This document shows positions 32,213-41,600 of a stretch of DNA of 64,000 nucleotides, piece by piece. The notes beneath the pieces were generated by a model. It worked only from the letters and a program-made list of their open reading frames with translations, was not told the origin of the DNA and did not search any database. The translations under genes and the position numbers were made by a program. The stretch comes from Pseudomonas sp. GGS8 (GTDB lineage Bacteria > Pseudomonadota > Gammaproteobacteria > Pseudomonadales > Pseudomonadaceae): positions 1,665,001 to 1,729,000 of the forward strand of contig NZ_JALJWF010000001.1 of assembly GCF_024168645.1 (NCBI RefSeq), read 5' to 3'. The stretch's first letter is position 1; the number at the start of each line of letters is the position of its first letter.

Positions 32213-33124
32213 TCAGAAAGGCACGTCGCCCTGGATGGTGGTGCGATACAACTTGCGGCGCAGATGGCTGGGGCATCCGGCGGCGAGGTGAATCAGCGAG
32301 CGGTTGTCCCAGAACACCAGGTCGTGGGCCTGCCATTGATGGCGGTAAATGTTTTGCGGCAACACGCTGTGGGTGTAGAGCTCGTCGAGCAATTGTTTGC
32401 TCTCGTCTTCCGGCAAACCGACGATGCGGGTGGTGAAACCCTCGCTGACGAACAACGCCTTGCGGCCCGTTTCCGGGTGAGTGCGGACGATCGGGTGAAC
32501 CACTTCGGCGACCTGAGCGAGCTGTTCCGGCGTCAATATCGGGCGCCAGTTGCCCTCGAATTTGGTTTCGCTGTAGCGCGCCGTGTAGGAATGCGCGGCC
32601 GAACGACCTTCGACGGCTTTACGCAGCGCCTCGGGCAAGTTGTCCCAGGCTTTGTGCATGTCGGCGAACAGCGTGTCGCCGCCTTCGGACGGCAGCTCCT
32701 GGGCATGCAGCATCGACCCCAGGCTCGGCAGTTCTTTATAAGAGAGATCGGAGTGCCAGAACTTGCCGGCATCACCGAGGCCGATGGATTGGCCGTTCTC
32801 GATGATGTTGGAAACGATGAGGATTTCCGGATGCCCGGCCAGCAGGAATTGCTTGAGTACATGGATCTGCAACACGCCGAAACGGCGGCTGAAGGCGATC
32901 TGCTGTTCGGGGGTTATGCGCTGGTCGCGGAACACCACCACGTGATGATCCAGGTGTGCACGGTGGATGCGGGTGAAGTCCAGGTCAACGATTGGGCGGG
33001 ACAAGTCCAGGCCGATGATTTCGGCACCGACGGCGCCACTGAATGGGCGGACTTCGAAGGTTTGCGACGCGAGGGTGGCGGCGCTTGCTGATGCAGGCTT
33101 TGGAGAAAAAGAGACGGCTGACAT
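32213..33124 (-). CDS. TauD/AtsK-family 2-oxoglutarate dioxygenase (organosulfur cleavage)
   Basis: The 303-residue Fe(II)/2-oxoglutarate enzyme has the metal-binding HSD (an HxD) in AGKFWHSDLSYKELPS (about residues 113-128). The distal His lies in WDNRSLIHLAAGCP and the 2-oxoglutarate-binding Arg in LRRKLYRTTI near the C-terminus. Family members release sulfite from taurine or sulfate from alkyl sulfate esters. The ATG at 33124 has GGGAGTG upstream; the frame extends 10 codons further without support. It leads the operon with the three importer genes, so imported substrate is cleaved in the cytoplasm for sulfur. Confidence 0.92.
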   Translation of the reverse strand: MSAVSFSPKPASASAATLASQTFEVRPFSGAVGAEIIGLDLSRPIVDLDFTRIHRAHLDHHVVVFRDQRITPEQQIAFSRRFGVLQIHVLKQFLLAGHPEILIVSNIIENGQSIGLGDAGKFWHSDLSYKELPSLGSMLHAQELPSEGGDTLFADMHKAWDNLPEALRKAVEGRSAAHSYTARYSETKFEGNWRPILTPEQLAQVAEVVHPIVRTHPETGRKALFVSEGFTTRIVGLPEDESKQLLDELYTHSVLPQNIYRHQWQAHDLVFWDNRSLIHLAAGCPSHLRRKLYRTTIQGDVPF

Positions 33125-33358
33125 AAAAATCACTCCCACGCACGGCGCGCTCAAGGGCGCGCATCGATCAGAAACTCACGGAGGTCCCGTGTTGGTTCGT
33201 GTCGTGCGGCGCGCCGATTGGTCGGCAGGTACGCAGAGGAGTGACTTTATAGATATAAGAATTTAAATTTAAATACCGTTAATGAATAACGATATGGCTT
33301 TTGGCATGCACCGTCTGTGAGGCTTGCCCGCGATGAGGCTATCAGCCTCAATAAAAAA
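33125..33358. promoter_or_regulatory. Promoter region of the organosulfur operon, with a 14-bp AT palindrome
   Basis: The region is strongly AT-rich around 33247-33295 and contains the perfect palindrome ATTTAAATTTAAAT at 33261-33274, about 140 bases upstream of the dioxygenase start. In pseudomonads such operons are induced by sulfate starvation through LysR-type regulators (CysB, SftR); binding here is inferred. A small hairpin (tgaggctatcagcctca, 33336-33352) lies next to the lapC stop. Confidence 0.4.
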
Positions 33359-34726
33359 CTACCGCTCGTGCAACGCCTCGGCCCGAGCCCGGATAATCGG
33401 CTTGAGCAAGTAACTGAGCACGGTTTTCTTGCCGGTAATGATGTCCACCGACGCCACCATCCCCGGAATGATCAGCAACGGCTTTTCATCCGTCCCGAGG
33501 TGACTGCGCTCAGTGCGCAGTTTGATGATGTAGTAAGTGGTCTTCTTGTCTTCGTCGGTGATGGTGTCGGCGCCGATCTGCTCCAGCTTGGCTTTCAGCC
33601 CACCATAAATGGTGTAGTCGTAAGCCGTGAACTTCACCGTGGCGTCTTGCCCCGGATGCAGGAAGGCGATGTCTTGCGGGCGAATCTTGGCTTCCACCAG
33701 CAAGGTGTCGTCCAGCGGCACGATTTCCACCAGGTCGCTGCCCGGCTGGATCACGCCACCGATGGTGTTTACCAGCAACTTGTTGACGATGCCACGTACC
33801 GGCGATGTCACCAGCGTCCGACTGACCCGGTCTTCCAGCGCCTTGCCGGTAGCCTGGGCCTTATTCAGATCGGTGCGCGCTTCGTTGAGCTGAGTCAGGG
33901 CTTCGCTGCGGAATTTGCCGCGAGTCTCGTCGATCTTGCGCTGCACTTCCTTGATTGCCGATTCGGCGCGAGGGATCGCCAGGGTGGTGGCGTCCAGTTG
34001 GCCGCGAGTTTCGACCTCGGCACGCTTGAGTCGCAAAACCTCAACCGGGGACACCGCGCCCTGAGCCACCAACGGCTCGGACATGGCGATTTCCTGACGC
34101 TGCAAGGACAAACCACTGCGGTACTGAGCCTGTTTGGAGGTGAACTCGCGCAGCTCTTGCTGCTTCTGAATCAATTGCTCCTGCAAGCCACCGATCTCAT
34201 CATGCAGTTGCTGACGACGACTGATATACAACGATTGTTCGCTGGCGGCCTGGCCGGGTACGGCTTTGAGCACATCGGCGGGGAAATTCAACGGGCGGTC
34301 ATCGACCTCGGCACTCAAGCGCTCAACACGCAACAGCATCGACAGCCGATCGGCCTCGGTTTCACCAACGTTGGAGGCGAACCGTGTGTCGTCCAGACGT
34401 ATCAGCGGCGCGCCAGCCTCGACGATTTGCCCCTCCTTGACGAACAGCTCGGAAACGATGCCGCCCTCAAGGTTCTGGATTTTCTGGATCTTCGACGACG
34501 GAATCGCCTTGCCGTCGCCCTTGGTGACTTCATCGATCACCGCGAAATTGGCCCAGAGCATCAGGAACACGAAGAAGCCGATGATCGCCCAGGTCGTCAA
34601 CCGCACCACGCGCGGGGCGTCTTCGATCAGCGCTTTGTTGACCTCGGGAAGAGGCTGGCCTTGCAGCGACGCGGAGCCTTTGAAGTAGCGGCGGATGGAT
34701 TCTTTGACCCCGGACTTAAGCAACAC
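33359..34726 (-). CDS. lapC: LapC, HlyD-type membrane-fusion protein of the LapA type I secretion system
   Basis: The 455-residue adaptor has a short cytoplasmic N-terminus and one membrane helix (about 43-63). A barrel-sandwich half follows (IQNLEGGIVSELFVKEGQIVEAGAPLIRLD), then a long coiled coil (about 110-300), and the C-terminal segment TLVTSPVRGIVNKLL with a beta-barrel domain. This is the classic type I secretion layout. The start is a GTG at 34726 with AAGGGG upstream, overlapping the lapB stop by 11 bases. It links the LapB ATPase to the LapE channel for LapA export. The gene order lapE-lapB-lapC and divergence from lapA support the assignment. Confidence 0.95.
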   Translation of the reverse strand: MLLKSGVKESIRRYFKGSASLQGQPLPEVNKALIEDAPRVVRLTTWAIIGFFVFLMLWANFAVIDEVTKGDGKAIPSSKIQKIQNLEGGIVSELFVKEGQIVEAGAPLIRLDDTRFASNVGETEADRLSMLLRVERLSAEVDDRPLNFPADVLKAVPGQAASEQSLYISRRQQLHDEIGGLQEQLIQKQQELREFTSKQAQYRSGLSLQRQEIAMSEPLVAQGAVSPVEVLRLKRAEVETRGQLDATTLAIPRAESAIKEVQRKIDETRGKFRSEALTQLNEARTDLNKAQATGKALEDRVSRTLVTSPVRGIVNKLLVNTIGGVIQPGSDLVEIVPLDDTLLVEAKIRPQDIAFLHPGQDATVKFTAYDYTIYGGLKAKLEQIGADTITDEDKKTTYYIIKLRTERSHLGTDEKPLLIIPGMVASVDIITGKKTVLSYLLKPIIRARAEALHER

Positions 34727-36881
34727 TGATCTGCCCCTTTTTCAACGCTTCCATCACGGCGGCTTTCGGGCCATCGGCGAGAATCTGCCCACGGTCGATC
34801 ACCAGCAGGCGATCCACCAGCGACAACAGCGAAGCCCGGTGCGTCACCAGCACCACGGTCTTGTTTTCCACCACGGCAGCGAGGCGTTGTTTCAGACGCT
34901 CTTCGCCAGTGTTGTCCATGGCGCTGGTGGGTTCGTCCAGCAACAGGATCGGCGGATTGAGCAGTAGCGCTCGGGCCAGGGCGACATTCTGACGCTGACC
35001 GCCGGACAGGTTCTGCCCACGCTCACCGACTTGCAGTTCATAACCTTGCGGGTGCAGGCGGGCGAATTCGTGGACACCGGCCAGTTCCGCGGCTTGCAGC
35101 ACCAGTTCGTCTTCGACATAGCGCGCGCCCGACACCAGGTTGTCGCGCAACGTACCGGCGAGCAACTGGATGTCCTGGGGCACGTAGCCGATGTTGTGGC
35201 GCAGCTCACTGACGTCGATCTGCCGGATATCCACACCATCCACCAGCAGCGCGCCGTCGTCTGGCTGATAGAGGCCCACCAGCAGTTTGGCCAGGGAGCT
35301 TTTGCCCGAGCCGCTGCGGCCGATGATGCCGATCTTCTCGCCCGGCTTGATGATCAGGTTGATGCCCTTCAGCGCGGGGTTCTGCTGATTCGGATAGGTG
35401 AAGGTCAGTTGACGGCATTCAATGGCGCCTTGCAGGACCTTGCGGCTCAGCGGACGCTCGTCGAAATTGCGCTCCTGAGGCAGCTCCATCATCTGATCGA
35501 CCGAGGTCATGGTCACCCGGGCTTGTTGATAGCGGGTCAGCAGACCGGACAGCGAGGCCAACGGGCTGAGGGCACGACCGCTGAGCATGTAGCAGGCGAT
35601 CAAACCGCCCATACTCAGGTTGCCGGCAATGATCTGGTACACGCCGAAGACGATCATGATCACCCCGGCCAGTTGCTGGATCAGCAAGGTGATGTTCATC
35701 GCCAGACCGGACAGCATCTTCACCCGCAGCTCGAGGCGGCTGAGGGTGCCGATGGTCTGCTCCCACTGATACTGACGTTCGCTTTCGGCATTGTTGACCT
35801 TGACCGCATCAAGACCGGCGAGGGTTTCGATCAGGCTCGACTGGCGCTCGGCGCCCAGGGCCATGGTTCGTTCCATGGTCGCCACCAGCGGCTTCTGCAA
35901 GGCATAACCGATCAGCAGTGCAATCGGGAATGCCAGCACCGGAATCCACACCAGATGCCCGCCGAGGATCGCGATGACCAGGAAGATCAACAACGTAAAC
36001 GGCAGGTCGATCAGGCTGGTGAGGGTCAGCGACGCAAGGAAATCGCGCAGGCTCTGAAACTCATGGATGTTCTGGGCGAAGCTGCCGACTCGCGCCGGAC
36101 GGTACTTCATGGCCATGCCGACGATGCGCTCGAACAGCGTCGCTGAAATGATCAGGTCGGTTTTCTTGCCGGCCAGGTCCAGGCACAGGCTGCGCAGGCT
36201 CTTGAGAATCAGGTCGAACACATAAGCGCCGGTGATGCCGATGGCCAGCACCCAAAGGGTCGATTCAGCCTGGTTCGGCACCACGCGGTCGTAGACATTC
36301 ATCACGAACAGCGGCGCGGCCATGGCGATGATGTTGATCAAAAAACTGGCGGCGATGGCGTCGGCGTACAGCCAGCGCGAACGCTTGAGGGTGTCGCGAA
36401 ACCACGAACGCGCGCGCGGGATCAGCGTGCCGTGGTTAATGTCGAATTTGTGTTGGGGTTGGGCGAAGAACACTTTGCCGCTGTAGTCGTCGGCGAGCAG
36501 TTCACGACTGACGCAGACTTCGCCACCATCGCTTTCGCTAAGCAGCAAGCGGGCCTGGTCTTCACCGTGCCAGCCGAGCAGCACCGCGCTGCGCCCGTCT
36601 TTGAGCAGCAACAGCGCCGGCATGGCAATCGCCGGAATCTGCTCCAGCTTGCGTTGCAGCACCCGCCCCTGCAGCCCGGCGCGAGCAGCTGCGCGGGGCA
36701 GCAGCTCGACACTCAGACGCTGCTTGGGCAACGGCAGGCCGGTGGTCAGCATTGCCGCGCTGGCCGGCTTCTGGTGCAACGTGCAAAGGGCTAGCAGACC
36801 GTCCAGCAATGGATCGTCATGCAGCGCGCGTGGATCATGAATGAGTTGAACTCGACTGACTTCTGATTCCACGCTCGACAC
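34716..36881 (-). CDS. lapB: LapB, type I secretion ABC transporter ATPase/permease
   Basis: The 721-residue exporter has an N-terminal C39-like domain (about 1-140) in which the position expected for the catalytic Cys is not a recognisable peptidase motif, so it is a substrate-binding C39-like domain. About six membrane helices follow (165-455) and then a nucleotide-binding domain with Walker A GRSGSGKSS (about 520), signature LSGGQRQ (about 627), Walker B ILLLDEPTSAMD and H-loop VTHRASL. It drives secretion of LapA. The start is GTG at 36881, and an in-frame GTG three codons downstream (VESEVSRVQ) is an equally plausible start. It lies 30 bases after the lapE stop. Confidence 0.95.
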   Translation of the reverse strand: MSSVESEVSRVQLIHDPRALHDDPLLDGLLALCTLHQKPASAAMLTTGLPLPKQRLSVELLPRAAARAGLQGRVLQRKLEQIPAIAMPALLLLKDGRSAVLLGWHGEDQARLLLSESDGGEVCVSRELLADDYSGKVFFAQPQHKFDINHGTLIPRARSWFRDTLKRSRWLYADAIAASFLINIIAMAAPLFVMNVYDRVVPNQAESTLWVLAIGITGAYVFDLILKSLRSLCLDLAGKKTDLIISATLFERIVGMAMKYRPARVGSFAQNIHEFQSLRDFLASLTLTSLIDLPFTLLIFLVIAILGGHLVWIPVLAFPIALLIGYALQKPLVATMERTMALGAERQSSLIETLAGLDAVKVNNAESERQYQWEQTIGTLSRLELRVKMLSGLAMNITLLIQQLAGVIMIVFGVYQIIAGNLSMGGLIACYMLSGRALSPLASLSGLLTRYQQARVTMTSVDQMMELPQERNFDERPLSRKVLQGAIECRQLTFTYPNQQNPALKGINLIIKPGEKIGIIGRSGSGKSSLAKLLVGLYQPDDGALLVDGVDIRQIDVSELRHNIGYVPQDIQLLAGTLRDNLVSGARYVEDELVLQAAELAGVHEFARLHPQGYELQVGERGQNLSGGQRQNVALARALLLNPPILLLDEPTSAMDNTGEERLKQRLAAVVENKTVVLVTHRASLLSLVDRLLVIDRGQILADGPKAAVMEALKKGQISVA

Positions 36882-36911
36882 TCTTGGCTAACAGTTGAAA
36901 TGGGGCAGGAC

Positions 36912-38264
36912 TCAATTCATCCCAGGCAGCTGGACCTTGGGCTTCACGTCATTTTGCACAACGGATGCCAACGGTGCGACTACGCCCTGACTTTTGAGCA
37001 ATTCGCCCATGGTCGCCTTGATTCGGTACTGAGTAAATAACTGAATGTTTTTGATCTCGACCAGCCGACGGGAAGCGGTGAACAGCTCGTTTTCACTGTC
37101 GAGCAGGTCGAGCAGTGTCCGCTCGCCGAGGCTGAACTGCTTCTGATACGCGCCACGCACGCTGGCACTGCGATCGACATATTGCTGGGCGATCGGCACC
37201 TGGGCGTTGGCGTTGTTCAAGGCATTCCAGGCCAGGCCCAGTTCTTCGTTCAGCACGCGCAGGGCGTTGTTGCGAATATCCAGCGCCTGGTTCGACAGGT
37301 AGGACTTGGATTCCAGATCGGCTTTGTTGCTGCCACCGGCAAACAAATTGAAACGCATGCGCAACATGGCCTGCCATTCATTGTTGTGCCCATTCTGACC
37401 ATCAAGGTCGTTGTCGGCGGTGCGGCCCAGCTCAGCATCGAAGCGTGGATAGAAGCTCGACTTGGCGGCTTCGTACTGTTTCTCGGCAGCAGCGATATCG
37501 GATTCGGCGGAACGCAGGATCGGGCTGTTTTCCAGCATCTGCGCCCGTGCTTCATTCAGGTTGGCCGGCAACAGCGCCATGAAATCGGCAGGCCGCTCCA
37601 GTTGATCGGGCATCTGGCCGACGGCGCTGAGGAAGTTGGTCTCGGCGTCAGCCAGGTTGGTCTGCTCGGTAATCAGGTTGTTGCGGGCCTGGGCCATACG
37701 CGCTTCGGCCTGATCGAGGTCGGCGCCGCTGCCCACGCCGCGCTGGGTGCGCAACTTGATCTGGTCAAAAATCCGTTCATGGTTTTTCAGGTTGTCTTCG
37801 GCCAGGCGCACGAATTCGCGGCGCGTCAGCACGTCGAGATAGACCTGAGCGACAGTCAGCGCGGTCCGCTCCGAGGTGCCCAGCAAGGAATAAGCACGGG
37901 AGTTAACGGTGGCTTGTTGACGCCCTACTTCGCTGGACGTCGCAAAACCGTCAAAAACCATCTGCGACAGACGTAAACTTGACTCGCTACGGTTCAGCGT
38001 TTCCCAGTGGTTGCTGTTGCCAGCGGCACGGGTGGTAACGCTGTCGGTGCCTTCACGGCCATAACCGCCCAGCAGATCGACCTTTGGCAGGTATCCACCT
38101 TTGGCAGCCTTTAATTGATAATCCGCGGCCAGCCGACTGTTGACCGCTGCCTGGATTTCCGGGTGGACATCCAGTGCCTGTTGCATGGCCTGCGGAAGGG
38201 TTTGCGCCTGAACAACGCTGGCGGCAAAGGCGAAGGGTAGAACCTTGAACAGGTGCAAACGCAT
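36912..38264 (-). CDS. lapE: LapE, TolC-family outer-membrane channel for LapA
   Basis: The 450-residue protein has a signal peptide (MRLHLFKVLPFAFAASVVQA) and the OEP repeats of type I secretion channels, with QTLPQAMQQALDVHPEIQAA at the N-terminus and GERTLLDLLDSENELFTASRRL near the C-terminus. It is not a lipoprotein, unlike the two other TolC-like proteins in this window. The frame opens at 38333, but the ATG at 38264 starts exactly at the signal peptide. LapE forms the outer-membrane exit through which LapA passes and in which its N-terminal retention module is held. It is the first gene of lapE-lapB-lapC, and lapA is divergent 355 bases away. Confidence 0.95.
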   Translation of the reverse strand: MRLHLFKVLPFAFAASVVQAQTLPQAMQQALDVHPEIQAAVNSRLAADYQLKAAKGGYLPKVDLLGGYGREGTDSVTTRAAGNSNHWETLNRSESSLRLSQMVFDGFATSSEVGRQQATVNSRAYSLLGTSERTALTVAQVYLDVLTRREFVRLAEDNLKNHERIFDQIKLRTQRGVGSGADLDQAEARMAQARNNLITEQTNLADAETNFLSAVGQMPDQLERPADFMALLPANLNEARAQMLENSPILRSAESDIAAAEKQYEAAKSSFYPRFDAELGRTADNDLDGQNGHNNEWQAMLRMRFNLFAGGSNKADLESKSYLSNQALDIRNNALRVLNEELGLAWNALNNANAQVPIAQQYVDRSASVRGAYQKQFSLGERTLLDLLDSENELFTASRRLVEIKNIQLFTQYRIKATMGELLKSQGVVAPLASVVQNDVKPKVQLPGMN

Positions 38265-38619
38265 AGTTGGAATTTCCCGGGACTTCTTGTCTTGAATCAC
38301 TGCAGAACATGGCGCTGCATCGCATGGTGGCAACCGGAATGACCGTATGTCGGAAAGTTCAAAATCGGAACTGGATCACACGCTGTAGGACAGGTCGCCG
38401 CTTAAATATCAATGTGACATTACCTTGACGATTGTTTAGGATGGCTCCCATAAGGTCAATAGTTTGGCATAAAGTTAATTTCGAAAAAATATAGCCAAAT
38501 TATTGACGATTGCGCGTCAAAGTTATGTATCGAATTTTGTAAGAACGTCCAGCCCGATCGGCGAACACGCCCGAGCGGTTCATGGAAGTCAACTGAACGT
38601 GACACCCGGAGAGTCTTCA
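38265..38619. promoter_or_regulatory. lapE-lapA divergent promoter region with paired FleQ-box-like sites
   Basis: The 355-base intergenic region is AT-rich between 38340 and 38525. It contains an inverted pair, GTCAATAGTTTGGC at 38455-38468 and GCCAAATTATTGAC at 38494-38507, separated by 25 bases. Each arm resembles the published FleQ binding consensus, as I remember it (GTCAATAAATTGAC), at 11 and 12 of 14 positions. FleQ with c-di-GMP is known to act on lapA expression in pseudomonads, so these are plausible operators. No conclusive -35/-10 pair was assigned. Confidence 0.5.
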
Positions 38620-41600
38620 ATGAGCAGTGTTGTTGCCATCGTCAAAAGCATTGTTGGTCAGGTTTTCGCGGTGTCCCCAGAGGGCATCCGCCGTGTACTC
38701 GTTGAAGGCGACCGGTTGTTTGTGGGCGACCAGGTCGACACCGGTGCCGCCGGCGCCATCACCCTCGAACTGGCTGACGGCCGGACCCTGGACCTGGGCC
38801 GCGACACTCAGTGGAGCGGCAGCAATCCGGACTCCAGCACCGACCTTGCGCAAGCCACCGCACAAGCGGCGCCATCGGTTGACGAACTGCAGCAAGCCAT
38901 CGCCGCCGGCGCCGACCCGACCACCGCGCTTGAAGCCACCGCAGCCGGCCCTACTGCCGCGGGCGCGGGCGGCGCCGCCGGTGGCGGCCACAGCTTCGTG
39001 GCTCTGGAGGCAACCGCTGCCCGGGTCGACCCGACCATTGGCTTCCCTACCGCAGGCCTCGCCACTGCGGCTTTGGCAACACAAAACACCACTGGCGGCC
39101 AGACCGCCAATACCAGCTCCAATGCTCTGCGCGAATCGACCCTGAGCCTGAGCGCCACGCCGACCATCACCGAGGCCGGTGGTGTACTGGTTTACACCGC
39201 GACCCTGACCCAGGCACCGCTGACCGACCTGACCATCACCCTGTCCAACGGCTCGGTGATCGTGATCACGGCCGGCCAGACCACCGGCATCGTCAACGTT
39301 CCCCTGGCCCCGAACGACACTGTTTATAACGATCCGACCCAGATCGACGTAACCGTCACCGGAACCACGGGCGGCAGCGGTATCGTGGTCACCCCGCCGA
39401 CTGCTCCGGCCGTGACCCAGGTCACCGACACCGTCGACACCACCACCGTCACGCTGACGGCCGGCTCGACTGTCACCGAAGGTGGCCAGATCACCTACAC
39501 CGCAACATTGACCAACCCGGCGCAGACGCCGGTTACCGTGACCTTGTCCAACGGCTCGACCATCACCATCGCCGCTGGCAACACCACCGGCAGTGTGAAC
39601 GTCCCGACACCGGCCAACGACGTCTACAACAATGGAAGTTCTGTCAGCACCACGATCACCGGGACTACCGGCGGCAATTTCGAAAACCTGGTGCCGAACC
39701 CGACGCCGGCCGTCACCACCATTACCGACTCGGTCGACAATACCGGCCTGACCCTGACCGCCACCGGCAGCGTCACTGAAGGTGGCCAGATCACCTACAC
39801 TGCCACGCTGACCAACCCGGCGCAGACGCCGGTCACCGTCACCCTGTCCAACGGTTCGACCATCACCATCGAAGCCGGTAAAACCACTGGCTCCGTGAAC
39901 GTCGACACCCCAGCCAACGACGTCTACAACAACGGCAGCACCGTCAGCACCACCATCACTGGCACCACCGGTGGCAATTTCGAGAACCTCGTACCGAGCA
40001 CCACGCCGGCCGTTACCACCATTACCGACTCGATCGACAACACCGGCCTGAGCCTCAGCGCCACCGGCACCGTTGTCGAAGGCGGCCAGATTACCTACAC
40101 CGCTACCCTGACCAACCCGGCCGGCACACCGATGACCGTAACCTTGAGCAATGGCTCGGTCATTACCATCGAAGCGGGCAAGACCTCCGGCAGCGTGACG
40201 GTCGAGACCCCGGCCAACGACGTCTACAACAACGGCAGCACCGTCGGCACCACCATCACTGGCGCTACCGGTGGCAACTTCGAGAACCTCGTACCGAGCA
40301 CCACGCCGGCCGTTACCACCATTACCGACTCGATCGACAACACCGGCCTGAGCCTCAGCGCCACCGGCACCGTTGTCGAAGGCGGTCAGATCACCTACAC
40401 CGCTACCCTGACCAACCCGGCCGGCACGCCGATGACAGTGACCTTGAGCAATGGTTCGGTCATTACCATCGAAGCGGGCAAGACCACCGGCAGCGTGACG
40501 GTCGAGACCCCGGCCAACGACGTCTACAACAACAGCAGCACCGTCAGCACCACGATCACCGGCACCACCGGTGGCAATTTCGAGAACCTCGTACCGAGCA
40601 CCACGCCGGCCGTTACCACCATTACCGACTCGATCGACAACACCGGCCTGAGCCTCAGCGCCACCGGCACCGTTGTCGAAGGCGGTCAGATCACCTACAC
40701 CGCTACCCTGACCAACCCGGCCGGCACACCGATGACCGTGACCTTGAGCAATGGCTCGGTCATTACCATCGAAGCGGGCAAGACCACCGGCAGCGTAACG
40801 GTCGAGACCCCGGCCAATGACGTCTACAACAACGGCAGCACCGTCAGCACCACGATCACCGGCACCACCGGTGGCAATTTCGAGCAACTGACCCCGAGCA
40901 CCGAGCCGGCGCTCACCACCATCACCGATTCGAAAGACGACACCGGCCTGAGCCTGTCGGCGTCCACCGAAGTGGCCGAAGGTGGTCAGATTCTGTACAC
41001 CGCGACCCTGACCAATCCGGCGGGCACGCCGGTCACCGTGACCTTGAGCAACGGCGCCGTGATCACCATCGACGCCGGTAAAACCACCGGCAGCGTCACC
41101 GTTCCGGCGCCATCCGATGACGTTTACAAAGACGCCGGCACGGTTCAGGCCACCATCTCCACCGCCACCGGTGGCAATTTCGAGAACCTGGTGCCGAGCA
41201 CCACCCCGGCAGTCACCACCGTCACCGACACCATCGACACCAGCACCGTTTCGCTGAGTGCCACCGCGAACGTCGCCGAAGGCGACACCGTGGTGTACAC
41301 CGCGTCCGTGTCGGCACCGGTCACCGGCTCGCCAGTCGTCGTGACCCTGTCCAACGGCCAGACCATTACCATCCCGGTCGGTTCGAGCAGCGCCAGCGTG
41401 AATTTCACCGCGCCGAACGATGCCCTGGCCGGTGGCAGTTCCTTGAGCGTCAAGATCGACGACGCCAAGGGCGGCAACTACGAGAAGCTGGAAGTCGACG
41501 GCAAGTCGGCCGATACCTCGATCACCGATACTCCAGACACCACAACCCTCAGCCTGAGCGCCACCGACTCGGTCGCTGAAGGCGGTTCCATTGTTTACAC

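Noticed and set aside
31181..33091. 636-codon plus-strand frame opposite the binding protein and dioxygenase genes
   Set aside because: It is antisense to two well-recognised genes and has the His/Gln/Arg-rich composition typical of shadows.
34716..36881. LapB as a peptidase-containing (C39) exporter
   Set aside because: No catalytic Cys motif is visible in the N-terminal domain, and LapA has no double-Gly leader. The domain is treated as C39-like and inactive.
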